Positions 1 through 6,943 of a stretch of 15,187 bases of DNA are shown here, piece after piece. The notes below the pieces were generated by a model. The model saw only the letters and a list, made by a program, of their open reading frames with translations, was not told the DNA's origin and did no database searches. Each line of letters opens with the position of its first letter. Position 1 is the stretch's first letter. Source of the DNA: Saprospiraceae bacterium UBA6168 (GTDB lineage: Bacteria; Bacteroidota; Bacteroidia; Chitinophagales; Saprospiraceae); contig DIUC01000053.1 of the NCBI GenBank assembly GCA_002435785.1, positions 1-15,187 on the forward strand, given 5' to 3'. The position numbers and the translations under genes were made by a program.

Positions 1-72
1 AGAATTGATTTGACTAACTACTTAGTGGGGGTTTGCGCAACCTTGATTTTTATAATGTTTCAAATAAAGCCA

Positions 73-2061
73 TCACTGAGGCTCCTGCTTTCCGTTGTGC
101 CGTAGCCACTGGGTTGTCTGAAAAACACTTTCCCCGTAGGTTTTCATTTCTGCCGTCAGTTCTGGCAATGCACGGGAATAGTCTTTCACGTCGCCGGTTC
201 GGTAGCGGTAGAGGCTGTTGACGCCGTTGTCACGGGCCACGTACATGTATTCGGAGTTGAGGACGGCGAACTTGTCGTCGGCATAGGCACAGGCAAACTG
301 ACGCTGCTCCCGGAATAGGTCTATGCCGAAGGAATTGTTTACGTATGGCAGCTTCAACATGCCCATGATGGTCGGGAACACATCTACTTGACTGCCGAGC
401 TGGTTCAGGCTTTGCGGAGCGCCCAACAGTTGCGGAGCGTAAAAAATAAGGGGCGTGTGCAGGTAGCTCAAAGGCATGTCGTACCGCTTATCCAAAGAAG
501 TGCCGTGGTCGGCCACGAACACGAAGAGGGTATTGTCGAACCACGGCTTTTCGGCGGCGGTGGTCAGAAACTTGCGCACCGACCAGTCCACGTACTCCAC
601 CACCCCAAGGATGGGGTCTGCCTGCTTGGGCTTGTAGTATTTCGGTACGATGAAAGGCCCGTGGTCGCTCCCGGTCATGATGGCGGCAAAGAAGGGCTTG
701 CCCTTTAGGTTCAGGCGGTCCAGGTCGCCGATGGCATGTTCGAACAGGTAATCATCGGGCACCCCAAGGGCGCTCAATATGCGGTCGGGGGGGTAGTCGT
801 CCTTTGACACGATTTGGTCATAGTCGTTGGCAGTAAGGAAGGCATCCACGTTGTCGAAGCCCTTGTCGTGCGTGGTGAAGTAAATAGTCGAATAGCCATA
901 GTCCTTGAGGGTCGTGGCGATACCGGACATCGGCACCACTTTTTCCAATGGGTGCTTCCGCTTCACCACCGGGTGCGAGAAGAGCGTGGAATAGACCCCC
1001 GCAAAAGTGTGAATCCCGGAGGTGAACACACTGTCGAAGGTGAGGCTTTGGGTGGCAAGGCTGTCCATGAACGGGGTCAGGTTGTTGGAGTTGCCATAGC
1101 GCCCCATCTTGCCAGCACTCATGCTTTCCATGATGACCAGCACCACATTGGGGCGGGTGGCCAACGAGTCGCTGAAAAGCACCTGCCGTGCGATAGGGGA
1201 GTTGAACTCCTGCGCCGATGGGATGTTGAGGTATCCTTGCATGTTGCGCACGGCCTCCCCGTCGCCCATCAGCCTCACGTTTTTGGCGTCAGTCTTGGAG
1301 TTAACGTAGCTTTGGGTAAACGTGAAGGCAGGGTTCAGGCCAAGCATGTTGATGAATCCGTAATCGGAGGAGTAGGCCGTATTGGCGGCCAAATGCGATT
1401 GGAACGAGAACCGCCCCCAAATGCCGAAGAAAATCAGTGCACCATATACCGCAAACCACTTCCAGTTGCCAGCTACCGTGCTCTTATCATTTTGGTATAA
1501 AATATTCCGGAGCATCGCCTTGTTTTGCTTGTAGAACAGCCAGGAGAGGATGAAAAAAGGAATGAGCGGCCAGCAATAGCGCCACTCTTGGAATATCATC
1601 CCACTGAGCATGCTGCCGGAGTCGCCCTTGCCCGTTGAAATCATGACGGAGGTGCTCAGCCTCGTATAAAAATGGTGGAAAAACGGCAGGTCGGTAGCAT
1701 GGATGAACAGCGTGGCCATCATGCCCAGCATCACCATGCCGAAGACTATCCGGTAGAGCAACTTGCTGTTCCAACCTGCCAAAGCATCGAGCGCCAGCAG
1801 TAGGAATGGCAAGGTGAGCAGGTAGCCCATCACTACCGTGTCAAAGCGCAGGCCCATCAAAAATGCCTTGAAAACCAACCAGATTCCCTCGTCGGTTGGC
1901 AAAAAATGGAGCTGGTGAAACTCCTGCAGCAATAGTATTACTCGGAAAATCATAAAGCCCAGCACGCCCAATAAGTAAACCCGCACCAAGTAGGCAAGGT
2001 GCTTGGGGAGTATGCTTGTCAGCCTTTTACCCTTCACTAAATCCAATGTCGCTTCGGTCAT
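73..2061 (-). CDS. LTA synthase family sulfatase-fold membrane transferase
   Basis: A 662-residue inner-membrane protein with about five N-terminal membrane segments (near residues 25-45, 75-94, 102-124, 162-178 and 200-216) followed by an extracytoplasmic alkaline-phosphatase/sulfatase-fold domain from about residue 300. Seen in that domain: VIMES with the metal-ligand Glu312, GIHTFAGVYST with the likely nucleophile Thr352, SDHGP with His467, and VADHGTS with Asp518-His519. These match the active-site layout known from LtaS, where a threonine takes a phosphoglycerol group from phosphatidylglycerol. Bacteroidota make no classical lipoteichoic acid, so the likely role is transfer of phosphoglycerol or phosphoethanolamine to a periplasmic glycan or lipid; the substrate is unknown. 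The frame stays open upstream to 2265, but the Met at 2061 (MTEATLDLV) is preferred because a longer start would overlap the divergent hemD and add sequence with no family character. Confidence 0.88.
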   Translation of the reverse strand: MTEATLDLVKGKRLTSILPKHLAYLVRVYLLGVLGFMIFRVILLLQEFHQLHFLPTDEGIWLVFKAFLMGLRFDTVVMGYLLTLPFLLLALDALAGWNSKLLYRIVFGMVMLGMMATLFIHATDLPFFHHFYTRLSTSVMISTGKGDSGSMLSGMIFQEWRYCWPLIPFFILSWLFYKQNKAMLRNILYQNDKSTVAGNWKWFAVYGALIFFGIWGRFSFQSHLAANTAYSSDYGFINMLGLNPAFTFTQSYVNSKTDAKNVRLMGDGEAVRNMQGYLNIPSAQEFNSPIARQVLFSDSLATRPNVVLVIMESMSAGKMGRYGNSNNLTPFMDSLATQSLTFDSVFTSGIHTFAGVYSTLFSHPVVKRKHPLEKVVPMSGIATTLKDYGYSTIYFTTHDKGFDNVDAFLTANDYDQIVSKDDYPPDRILSALGVPDDYLFEHAIGDLDRLNLKGKPFFAAIMTGSDHGPFIVPKYYKPKQADPILGVVEYVDWSVRKFLTTAAEKPWFDNTLFVFVADHGTSLDKRYDMPLSYLHTPLIFYAPQLLGAPQSLNQLGSQVDVFPTIMGMLKLPYVNNSFGIDLFREQRQFACAYADDKFAVLNSEYMYVARDNGVNSLYRYRTGDVKDYSRALPELTAEMKTYGESVFQTTQWLRHNGKQEPQ

Positions 2062-2109
2062 CTTTTGAAAACTATATCGCTGTCGCAAATGTTGGTGGTC
2101 GCTTGCGTT

Positions 2110-2131
2110 GACTTGACCGTGAGGACAAGTC
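2110..2131. promoter_or_regulatory. Inverted repeat in divergent intergenic region (possible operator)
   Basis: GACTTG and CAAGTC are separated by 10 bp; the outer T2109/A2132 pair extends the arms to 7 bp. It lies about 48 bp upstream of the transferase start and 117 bp upstream of hemD. The size and spacing suit a dimeric regulator, but no regulator is identified and a chance palindrome cannot be excluded. Confidence 0.25.
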
Positions 2132-2248
2132 ATCAAAATTTTTGCAAAAATAATCAAAACCAACCCCTTCAAACATGTTTCAAATAATCGTAGTTTACAC
2201 TGGGGCATTCCCACAAACAAAACCACTTCCGCCCGATCATTTTTTTTA

Positions 2249-2911
2249 ATGAAAAAAGTATTCATCTCACGGGATTTAGCGCCCGGCAGTATTTTTCATA
2301 AAACACTGGCTATCAACGGCTTTGATGTATATGGAGCATCGCTGGTGGACTTTTCCCCAACGCCAATTACCGAGGTCCCAACAGCCGAGTGGGTGTTTTT
2401 TTACAGCAAAAATGCAGTCGCATATTTTATTTCAACTCTCGGCCATTTAGCATCTGGAGGTATCAAAATCGCCGCCATCGGCCCCGGCACGGCCAAAGTA
2501 TTGACGGAAGAGGGCCACCCACCCCACTTCGTCGGCGACGGCGATCCTGAGCGCACCGCTGCGCAATTCCTGAAAGTGGCGCAAGGTAGCCGAGTGCTTT
2601 TCCCTCGTGCCCGTGACAGCCAACAGTCCATACAGCGGCTGCTGGCCGACCTGCTTTGCGTGCTGGATTTGGTGGTTTATGAGAATGTAGCTAAGCAAGA
2701 CTTTGACCTTCCTCCCTGCGAAGTTTTGGTTTTTACCAGCCCATTGAACGCTAGGGCCTATTTTTCCAAATACAAATGGAAGGGCGAACGGGTATTCGCC
2801 ATTGGCAATACGACTGCCACCGAGTTGCAAAGTTTGGGAGTCAAGGATTGCATGACTGCGGACGAGCCTTCTGAGGAGGCACTTGCCATGCTTGTGTTGC
2901 GGTGGGTATAA
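2249..2911 (+). CDS. hemD: Uroporphyrinogen-III synthase
   Basis: A 220-residue cytosolic enzyme that cyclises hydroxymethylbilane to uroporphyrinogen III with inversion of ring D, in haem and sirohaem synthesis. The two-lobed HemD pattern is visible: FFYSKNAV (50-57), IAAIGPGTAKVL (74-85), VLFPRARDSQ (116-125) and VVYEN (142-146) in the first half and hinge, then VLVFTSPLNARAYF (159-172), AIGNTTATEL (184-193) and ADEPSEEAL (204-212). Length is a little under the usual 240-260, typical of Bacteroidota forms. Sequence conservation in this family is low, but the GPGTA and GNTTA signatures together are convincing. The ATG follows a T7 tract and has no Shine-Dalgarno sequence. No other haem gene is adjacent, so it appears to be a single unit, divergent from the transferase and ending 21 bp before the convergent small gene. 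Confidence 0.9.
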   Translation: MKKVFISRDLAPGSIFHKTLAINGFDVYGASLVDFSPTPITEVPTAEWVFFYSKNAVAYFISTLGHLASGGIKIAAIGPGTAKVLTEEGHPPHFVGDGDPERTAAQFLKVAQGSRVLFPRARDSQQSIQRLLADLLCVLDLVVYENVAKQDFDLPPCEVLVFTSPLNARAYFSKYKWKGERVFAIGNTTATELQSLGVKDCMTADEPSEEALAMLVLRWV

Positions 2912-2918
2912 AGAATTG

Positions 2919-2960
2919 AAAAAAAGCAGCTATCAATCAACCCAGTTGTTGATGGCAGCT
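2919..2960 (-). terminator. Rho-independent-type terminator of the small membrane protein gene
   Basis: Read on the minus strand, ATCAACAAC and GTTGATTGAT pair as a 9-bp stem with one bulged base around a 3-nt loop, with outer AGCT/AGCT pairing, followed by GC and a run of seven T (plus-strand A run 2919-2925). The stem covers the stop codon of the 49-residue gene. It lies between convergent genes and supports transcription of the small gene. Confidence 0.5.
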
Positions 2961-3082
2961 ACAATCTTGGCACCGAACACGATGGTAAGCGTCCATTTCG
3001 TAACGAAATAGACCAAGAAAATAATCAAGGCCTTTTTGCCGTGTTTGACATAGAGCCTTTTGAGTCGGTACTTAACCTTCAT
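2933..3082 (-). CDS. Small conserved-looking membrane protein
   Basis: A 49-residue protein: a strongly basic N-terminus (MKVKYRLKRLYVKHGKKA, about 9 Lys/Arg in 18 residues) followed by one hydrophobic helix (about residues 19-41, ALIIFLVYFVTKWTLTIVFG) and a short polar tail. By the positive-inside rule the N-terminus should be cytoplasmic. I do not recognise a characterised family; it resembles short hypothetical proteins I associate with Bacteroidota, which is recall and not a search result. The frame extends to 3133, but the Met at 3082 gives a coherent membrane protein and the upstream residues look non-coding. It has its own terminator at the stop codon, and a short hairpin (CTGGC/GCCAG, 3099-3113) lies in its leader. 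Function unknown. Confidence 0.6.
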   Translation of the reverse strand: MKVKYRLKRLYVKHGKKALIIFLVYFVTKWTLTIVFGAKIVAAINNWVD

Positions 3083-3344
3083 TGTTGAATATTTATGGCT
3101 GGCTTTTCGCCAGTTATAACGTCCATGAAACACCTTTCAATGCTGTTAGTTCAACAGATTGAACGGACTGTAAACAAATCCTGCATAGCGTAGGGAATGA
3201 ATAGGGGCGGTCAGTGGTGAACTGCCAGCGATTGCGAGTCCAAATATGGGCATTTTGGTCGAACCAACCCAAAAATTAACATTCTCGGCAAAAATTAGCG
3301 TCCTCCAATCATGATTGGGTAATGCAAAACCAGGCAGCTACTGA

Positions 3345-3875
3345 TCACTTGCTCGCCGTAGGCCGCCACTCCAAGCCAGTGATGACGCCTTCGAGGTAAG
3401 CCTCAAAAATCTCCAATTCCAGTGGCCCTTGGTGGGTGTTCACCACTGATTTTTCCACATCGCCCGCCCGGAGATAGGTAACAGTGCTGGGCAAGTCGGC
3501 CACTCTCTGGCCAGTGGGATAAGCACCTGCGAAGTCCCAAAAGTTTACGGACAGTGCTTTCTCACGGATTCTATCCAATACAGCCTTGTCAACCCTTGCC
3601 TCGTACCAGCCCATCCGCTCCACATTGTGCTGGCCGTACCAAGTTGCCCTGCCGTCCGTGAAAAATTTCACTTGATAAACCGGGCATTTGCCAAAGCAAG
3701 CCGTTTTTTGGTAGCCTGCCACCTGATACACCTCCGGTTTTGGCTCGTTTGCCGGGCGGATGGGCGTGGTGGGTATTTCGGGGGCCGCAGGTGGCTGGGG
3801 TGCAGCCTTGCGATGGCAAGCGGTGGCAAGTAGTATAGCCATCAGGCCAATGGTGGTCAGTAGGTGGCGTTTCAT
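3345..3875 (-). CDS. DUF6438-type lipoprotein
   Basis: A 176-residue predicted lipoprotein. Residues 1-19 are a signal peptide (MKRHLLTTIGLMAILLATA) ending at a lipobox with Cys20. A Pro/Ala-rich linker (about 26-47) is followed by one domain starting at YQKTACFGKCPVYQVKFFTDG (55-75), the hallmark of DUF6438, including the Cys60-x3-Cys64 pair that could form a disulfide or bind metal. The residues after Cys20 (HRK) lack the acidic export signal seen in surface lipoproteins of some Bacteroidota, so a periplasmic-facing location is more likely (inference). The open frame reaches 3980, but its extra residues are only a translation of the octamer repeats; the Met at 3875 with the signal peptide is the start. 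It is 114 bp downstream of yidC on the same strand, separated by the repeat array. Function unknown. Confidence 0.8.
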   Translation of the reverse strand: MKRHLLTTIGLMAILLATACHRKAAPQPPAAPEIPTTPIRPANEPKPEVYQVAGYQKTACFGKCPVYQVKFFTDGRATWYGQHNVERMGWYEARVDKAVLDRIREKALSVNFWDFAGAYPTGQRVADLPSTVTYLRAGDVEKSVVNTHQGPLELEIFEAYLEGVITGLEWRPTASK

Positions 3876-3879
3876 TTTT

Positions 3880-3986
3880 GTTGAATTGCTGTATTGCTGC
3901 GTTGTTGAATTGCTGTTTTGCTGTATTGCTATGATTGGTTTGTGACAATATAACAATTTAACAATCCAGCAATTCAACAATACAAA
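3880..3986. repeat. Octamer repeat array A (two inverted halves)
   Basis: Six 8-bp units in strict register at 3880-3927 (GTTGAATT, GCTGTATT, GCTGCGTT, GTTGAATT, GCTGTTTT, GCTGTATT) face five units on the other strand at 3947-3986 (AATATAAC, AATTTAAC, AATCCAGC, AATTCAAC, AATACAAA). The two halves are inverted: 14 bp at 3967-3980 is the exact reverse complement of both 3878-3891 and 3902-3915, so alternative hairpins are possible. The array fills the gap between the yidC stop and the lipoprotein start. Confidence 0.85.
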
Positions 3987-3989
3987 CCA

Positions 3990-5870
3990 TCATTTTTTCT
4001 TCTTCGCAGCCGCTTCCCGCTGTGCGGCAATGGCCTGTTGCTGCTTCATGGCTTCTTCCAACCTGGAGCCAATCCCGCCCTTCTTTTTGGGCTTGTTTCG
4101 ATTGGCTTCGAGTTTTTCCTTTATTTTTTCATGGTTTATTAACCAGTTCTTTGTCACCAAAGTCTGCGTAATGTTCAACACGTTGCTGAACACCAGGTAG
4201 CAGGTGAGGCCGGAGGCAAAGTTGTTGAAGAAAAACAGGAAGAAAATCGGCATCAGGTACTGCATCCACTTCATCATCTGGGCATTAGCGCCACCCATGC
4301 TCCCCATGTCCATGGTTTGCAGGTTGTAGTAGGTGTACATGATGGTGGTGACGACCCAAAGCAGCGTGAACAAGCTCACGTGCTGTCCATAAAAAGGTAT
4401 CTCAAAAGGCAGCCAGAACGCCGCATCAAAGCTGGAAAGGTCGGTGGCCCAGAGGAAATCGGCTTGTCGAAACTCGATGCTGGCCGGAAAGAACCGGTAC
4501 AGCGCCAACCACACCGGCATCTGGAGCGCAATGGGGAAACAGCCGCCCAGCGGGTTCACCCCAAACTCCCGATAGACTTTCATCGTCTCCATCTGCAACT
4601 GGGTCGGGTCGTCCTTGAACTTGTCCCGAATGCCCGTCAACTGTGGCTTGAGCGCCGCCATTTTTGCTTGCGAATGAAGCATTTTGTAGGTCAACGGATA
4701 CAACAGCAACTTCACGATAAGGGTCAGCAGCAAAATCACGATGCCCTGCGACCCCACCAAACTCATCAGCCCATTGAACAGCGGACGAATGACCCAGCGG
4801 TTGAATGTGCCCATGATGCTCTGCCCGAAGGGGATGATGTCCTCCAATTCGGAGCCATAGCTGCGCAAGGTTTCAAAATCCTTTGGCCCAATGTAAAACT
4901 GCATGGCAAAAGACTGGGCGTCCGTTGGGAACGTGAGTTGGGTACTCACCTTTTTAAGGCTTGGGCTATCCTCGCCCACTATTTCGGTAGCCATCGCTGC
5001 GCCGCTGAACGGGACGTCGTTGGACACCAGCACACTGGCAAAAAACTGGTTGGAGTGCGCCACCCACTTCATTTTGTCCTTGGACATATCCACTTCGTCC
5101 GCCTTGGTGCAGGAGCAGTAATCGTAGTCGTCGTCAACGGGCTTGTAGTAAACGGTGGAATAGTTGACCTCGTACTTGAAGTTTTGTTCGAGGCGGTCGA
5201 GGTAGTCCACCCAATTGAGGCGGAGGGGCGTGGTCACGTTCAGCCCTTGGTGACGTATGTCGTATTTCACGCCATAGCTCCCCGGTTCGATGGAATAAGA
5301 CTGCACAAAAGCTGCCCCGTTGGCACCGGTGGCCGTAAATACGATGGCGTTGTCGCCTTTTTTCTCTGCTTGAAAAAACAAATTGGCGGTGCTTACCTGA
5401 CCAGCGGACACACCGGGCATAGGTATGAGGTACTCGAATTTATTCTTTTCGTCTTCCAGCAATTTGAGCGGGAGCTTAACCTCTTTGTGCGCTGAGTCTA
5501 ATTTGACCTTGAAGTGCTTTTTCAGTTCCACTTCTTTGATGCGCCCGCCTTTGTTGGAGAACAGGATGCGCATCACGTCGTTTTCCAGCACTTCCACCTT
5601 CTCGGTGCCGACCGCTGCAGGCGCCATAGACCCGAACTGCCCGGCAAGCTGGCCCAGCATCACAGAGTCCACCCCGACGGAATCCACCTGTATGGGCAGT
5701 GTCTGTAGGTTCGCCAAACTGTCCGCCCGCCGTTGCTCCACCAGCCGGATGGAGTCCAAACGGGCTTCCGTCAGTTCCTTCATCTTCTTCTGCTCCGGCC
5801 CGATGACCAACTGCATGGAAATGAGCAGGCCGAATATCAAAACAAATCCAATAACTGTATTCCTATCCAT
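3990..5870 (-). CDS. yidC: Membrane protein insertase YidC
   Basis: A 626-residue inner-membrane insertase/chaperone that inserts membrane proteins alone or with SecYEG. It has an N-terminal membrane anchor (MDRNTVIGFVLIFGLLISMQ, about 4-22), a large periplasmic P1 domain (about 90-345), then the conserved core: a membrane segment near 372-394 (SQGIVILLLTLIVKLLLYPLT), the cytoplasmic hairpin with KMAALKPQLTGIRDKFKDDP, and FGVNPLGGCFPIALQMPVWLALYRFF followed by further segments near 500-520, 536-553 and 555-572. The basic tail ends in four Lys, suited to ribosome contact. Length fits Bacteroidota YidC. The Met at 5870 is preferred over 5894 because MDRNT starts the anchor directly. Odd: an acidic patch with CSC (DDDYDYCSC, about 246-254) in the P1 domain. 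A candidate promoter box lies upstream at 5975-5982. Confidence 0.97.
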   Translation of the reverse strand: MDRNTVIGFVLIFGLLISMQLVIGPEQKKMKELTEARLDSIRLVEQRRADSLANLQTLPIQVDSVGVDSVMLGQLAGQFGSMAPAAVGTEKVEVLENDVMRILFSNKGGRIKEVELKKHFKVKLDSAHKEVKLPLKLLEDEKNKFEYLIPMPGVSAGQVSTANLFFQAEKKGDNAIVFTATGANGAAFVQSYSIEPGSYGVKYDIRHQGLNVTTPLRLNWVDYLDRLEQNFKYEVNYSTVYYKPVDDDYDYCSCTKADEVDMSKDKMKWVAHSNQFFASVLVSNDVPFSGAAMATEIVGEDSPSLKKVSTQLTFPTDAQSFAMQFYIGPKDFETLRSYGSELEDIIPFGQSIMGTFNRWVIRPLFNGLMSLVGSQGIVILLLTLIVKLLLYPLTYKMLHSQAKMAALKPQLTGIRDKFKDDPTQLQMETMKVYREFGVNPLGGCFPIALQMPVWLALYRFFPASIEFRQADFLWATDLSSFDAAFWLPFEIPFYGQHVSLFTLLWVVTTIMYTYYNLQTMDMGSMGGANAQMMKWMQYLMPIFFLFFFNNFASGLTCYLVFSNVLNITQTLVTKNWLINHEKIKEKLEANRNKPKKKGGIGSRLEEAMKQQQAIAAQREAAAKKKK

Positions 5871-5974
5871 CAATGTTGTTTTTTGCTGGCGCAAATGGGG
5901 TTTTGAGCCTTGGGTTTCGAGCTGCGATTAGCCCACCACTTGCTTCAAAATTGCGCCCTGCGCCAAAATGCCCG

Positions 5975-5982
5975 CAAATGTA
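5975..5982 (-). promoter_or_regulatory. Candidate -7 box for yidC
   Basis: The minus strand reads TACATTTG, an exact match to the Bacteroidota -7 consensus TAnnTTTG, about 105 bp upstream of the yidC start. No TTG is present at the expected -33 position, so support is partial. Confidence 0.35.
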
Positions 5983-6050
5983 AATATTTCCCGTTTGCGT
6001 TTGCACCGCACTTGACGATTGTCTGGTTTTCATGGAAGAACGGAGGATTG

Positions 6051-6155
6051 GGATTGTTGAATTGTTGTATTGTTGCCCGCAAAACGACAGCAATCCAACA
6101 ATTCAACAATCCGGCAATTCAACAATTTAACAATTTAACAATCCAACAATTCAAA
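6051..6155. repeat. Octamer repeat array B (inverted halves) abutting the glycosylase start
   Basis: Eight consecutive 8-bp units at 6092-6155 (AATCCAAC, AATTCAAC, AATCCGGC, AATTCAAC, AATTTAAC, AATTTAAC, AATCCAAC, AATTCAAA) face an inverted half at 6056-6071 (GTTGAATT, GTTGTATT). The 17 bp at 6051-6067 are the exact reverse complement of 6096-6112, giving a perfect stem around a 28-nt loop. The array ends 3 bp before the ATG of the glycosylase gene, so it occupies its whole ribosome-binding region. It is the same family as array A on the other side of yidC. Confidence 0.88.
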
Positions 6156-6158
6156 ACC

Positions 6159-6860
6159 ATGGACACCATTGCGAAGCGACTACAACGACACTTCACCGAA
6201 CTGCTTCAGCACTTGCCGGAAATACCGGGCGGCGTGGAGTGGCTGCTGCCATTGGCCAATTTGCCGGAAACGGGGCGGGTCTTCGAGGCTTTTTTGAAAA
6301 AATACTACGCCGACGCTCGGCCTCGCACCCTCATCCTCGGCATCAATCCGGGGCGGTTCGGGGCAGGCGTGACCAATGTCGCCTTCACCGACCCCGTGCG
6401 GTTGGTGCAGGAATGTGGCATCGAAAACGATTTTGAAAAAAAGGGGGAACTTTCGGCGCAGTTTATCTACCAAGTGGTACACGCTTATGGCGGGGTGGAA
6501 GCATTTTATGCCCAGTTTTTTCTGAACTCCGTCGTGCCGTTCGGGTTTGTGAAAAATGGTGTGAACTACAATTATTACGATGAAAAAACCTTGCAGGAAG
6601 CCATGAAGCCACTCATCCGGCACCATCTTCGGGGATTGCTGGACTTGGGCATGAACCCTGCCGTTTGTTTCTGCCTCGGCGAGGGACAGAACTTCAAGTT
6701 CCTCTCAAAATTCAATGCAGCGGAAGGCTTTTTTGAAAAAATAGTGCCCCTGCCCCACCCTCGCTTCATCATGCAGTACCGCCGCAAGCGGTTGGAGGAG
6801 TTTGTGGAAGTCTATACCAACGCCCTGAAAGGTGATTTCCCCGGTAGGAATGGCCTTTAG
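6159..6860 (+). CDS. SMUG2/DUF4918-type uracil-DNA glycosylase
   Basis: A 233-residue cytosolic protein of the uracil-DNA glycosylase superfamily. Seen: LILGINPGRFGAGVTNVAFTDP (about 54-75), which is the SMUG-like catalytic/binding loop (GxNPG-x-FG), FLNSVVPFGFVKNGVNYNYYD (about 118-138), FCLGEGQN (about 168-175) and LPHPRFIMQYRRKR (about 197-210), the HP-x-R loop that inserts into the DNA helix. These match the family called DUF4918 or SMUG2, which removes deaminated bases such as uracil in base-excision repair. The frame is open back to 5910, but the upstream part translates only the octamer array; the ATG at 6159 starts sensible sequence. The last five residues (GRNGL) and the TAG stop are encoded by the left arm of a palindromic element, suggesting the original C-terminus was altered when it arrived. 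Confidence 0.85.
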   Translation: MDTIAKRLQRHFTELLQHLPEIPGGVEWLLPLANLPETGRVFEAFLKKYYADARPRTLILGINPGRFGAGVTNVAFTDPVRLVQECGIENDFEKKGELSAQFIYQVVHAYGGVEAFYAQFFLNSVVPFGFVKNGVNYNYYDEKTLQEAMKPLIRHHLRGLLDLGMNPAVCFCLGEGQNFKFLSKFNAAEGFFEKIVPLPHPRFIMQYRRKRLEEFVEVYTNALKGDFPGRNGL

Positions 6861-6940
6861 GCCGTTCCGTCAAAGCCCTTTAGGGCGAGGACGGCGTAAA
6901 CGCCTTGGACGGGACGGCCCAAAGGCCATTGCTACCGGGG
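6839..6940. repeat. BIME-like palindromic element 1
   Basis: Two 33-bp arms (6839-6871 and 6908-6940) are inverted copies with three mismatches. The 36-bp centre holds two more hairpins, GCCCTTTAGGGC (6875-6886) and GGCGTAAACGCC (6893-6904). Each arm has its own small palindrome (GGCCTTTAGGCC at 6852-6863, GGCCCAAAGGCC at 6917-6928). Each outer end carries GTAG reading inward (6844-6847; CTAC at 6932-6935), as in REP sequences mobilised by RAYT transposases. The element overlaps the glycosylase stop codon and ends 3 bp from the methyltransferase stop, so it may also terminate both convergent genes. Confidence 0.8.
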
Positions 6941-6943
6941 CAC

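Noticed and set aside
388..1500. Long plus-strand open frames opposite the LTA-synthase-type gene (388-708 and 814-1500).
   Set aside because: They are antisense shadows of a gene with clear catalytic motifs and show composition typical of the reverse strand of GC-rich codons.
55..2187. 13-bp direct repeat ATGTTTCAAATAA at 55-67 and 2175-2187 flanking the transferase gene, considered as a transposition footprint.
   Set aside because: One or two exact 13-bp repeats are expected by chance in a window this size, and there are no terminal inverted repeats or transposase.
3880..3986. Octamer arrays considered as a CRISPR array.
   Set aside because: The units are 8 bp in direct contact with no spacers, and no cas genes are present.
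4317..5495. 392-codon plus-strand frame opposite yidC.
   Set aside because: It lies wholly antisense to yidC and has no recognisable domain; the minus-strand reading is certain.
5910..6158. Upstream extension of the glycosylase frame giving a 316-residue protein.
   Set aside because: The extra residues are a translation of the octamer array (repeats of the type IQQFNN) and are absent from the family.
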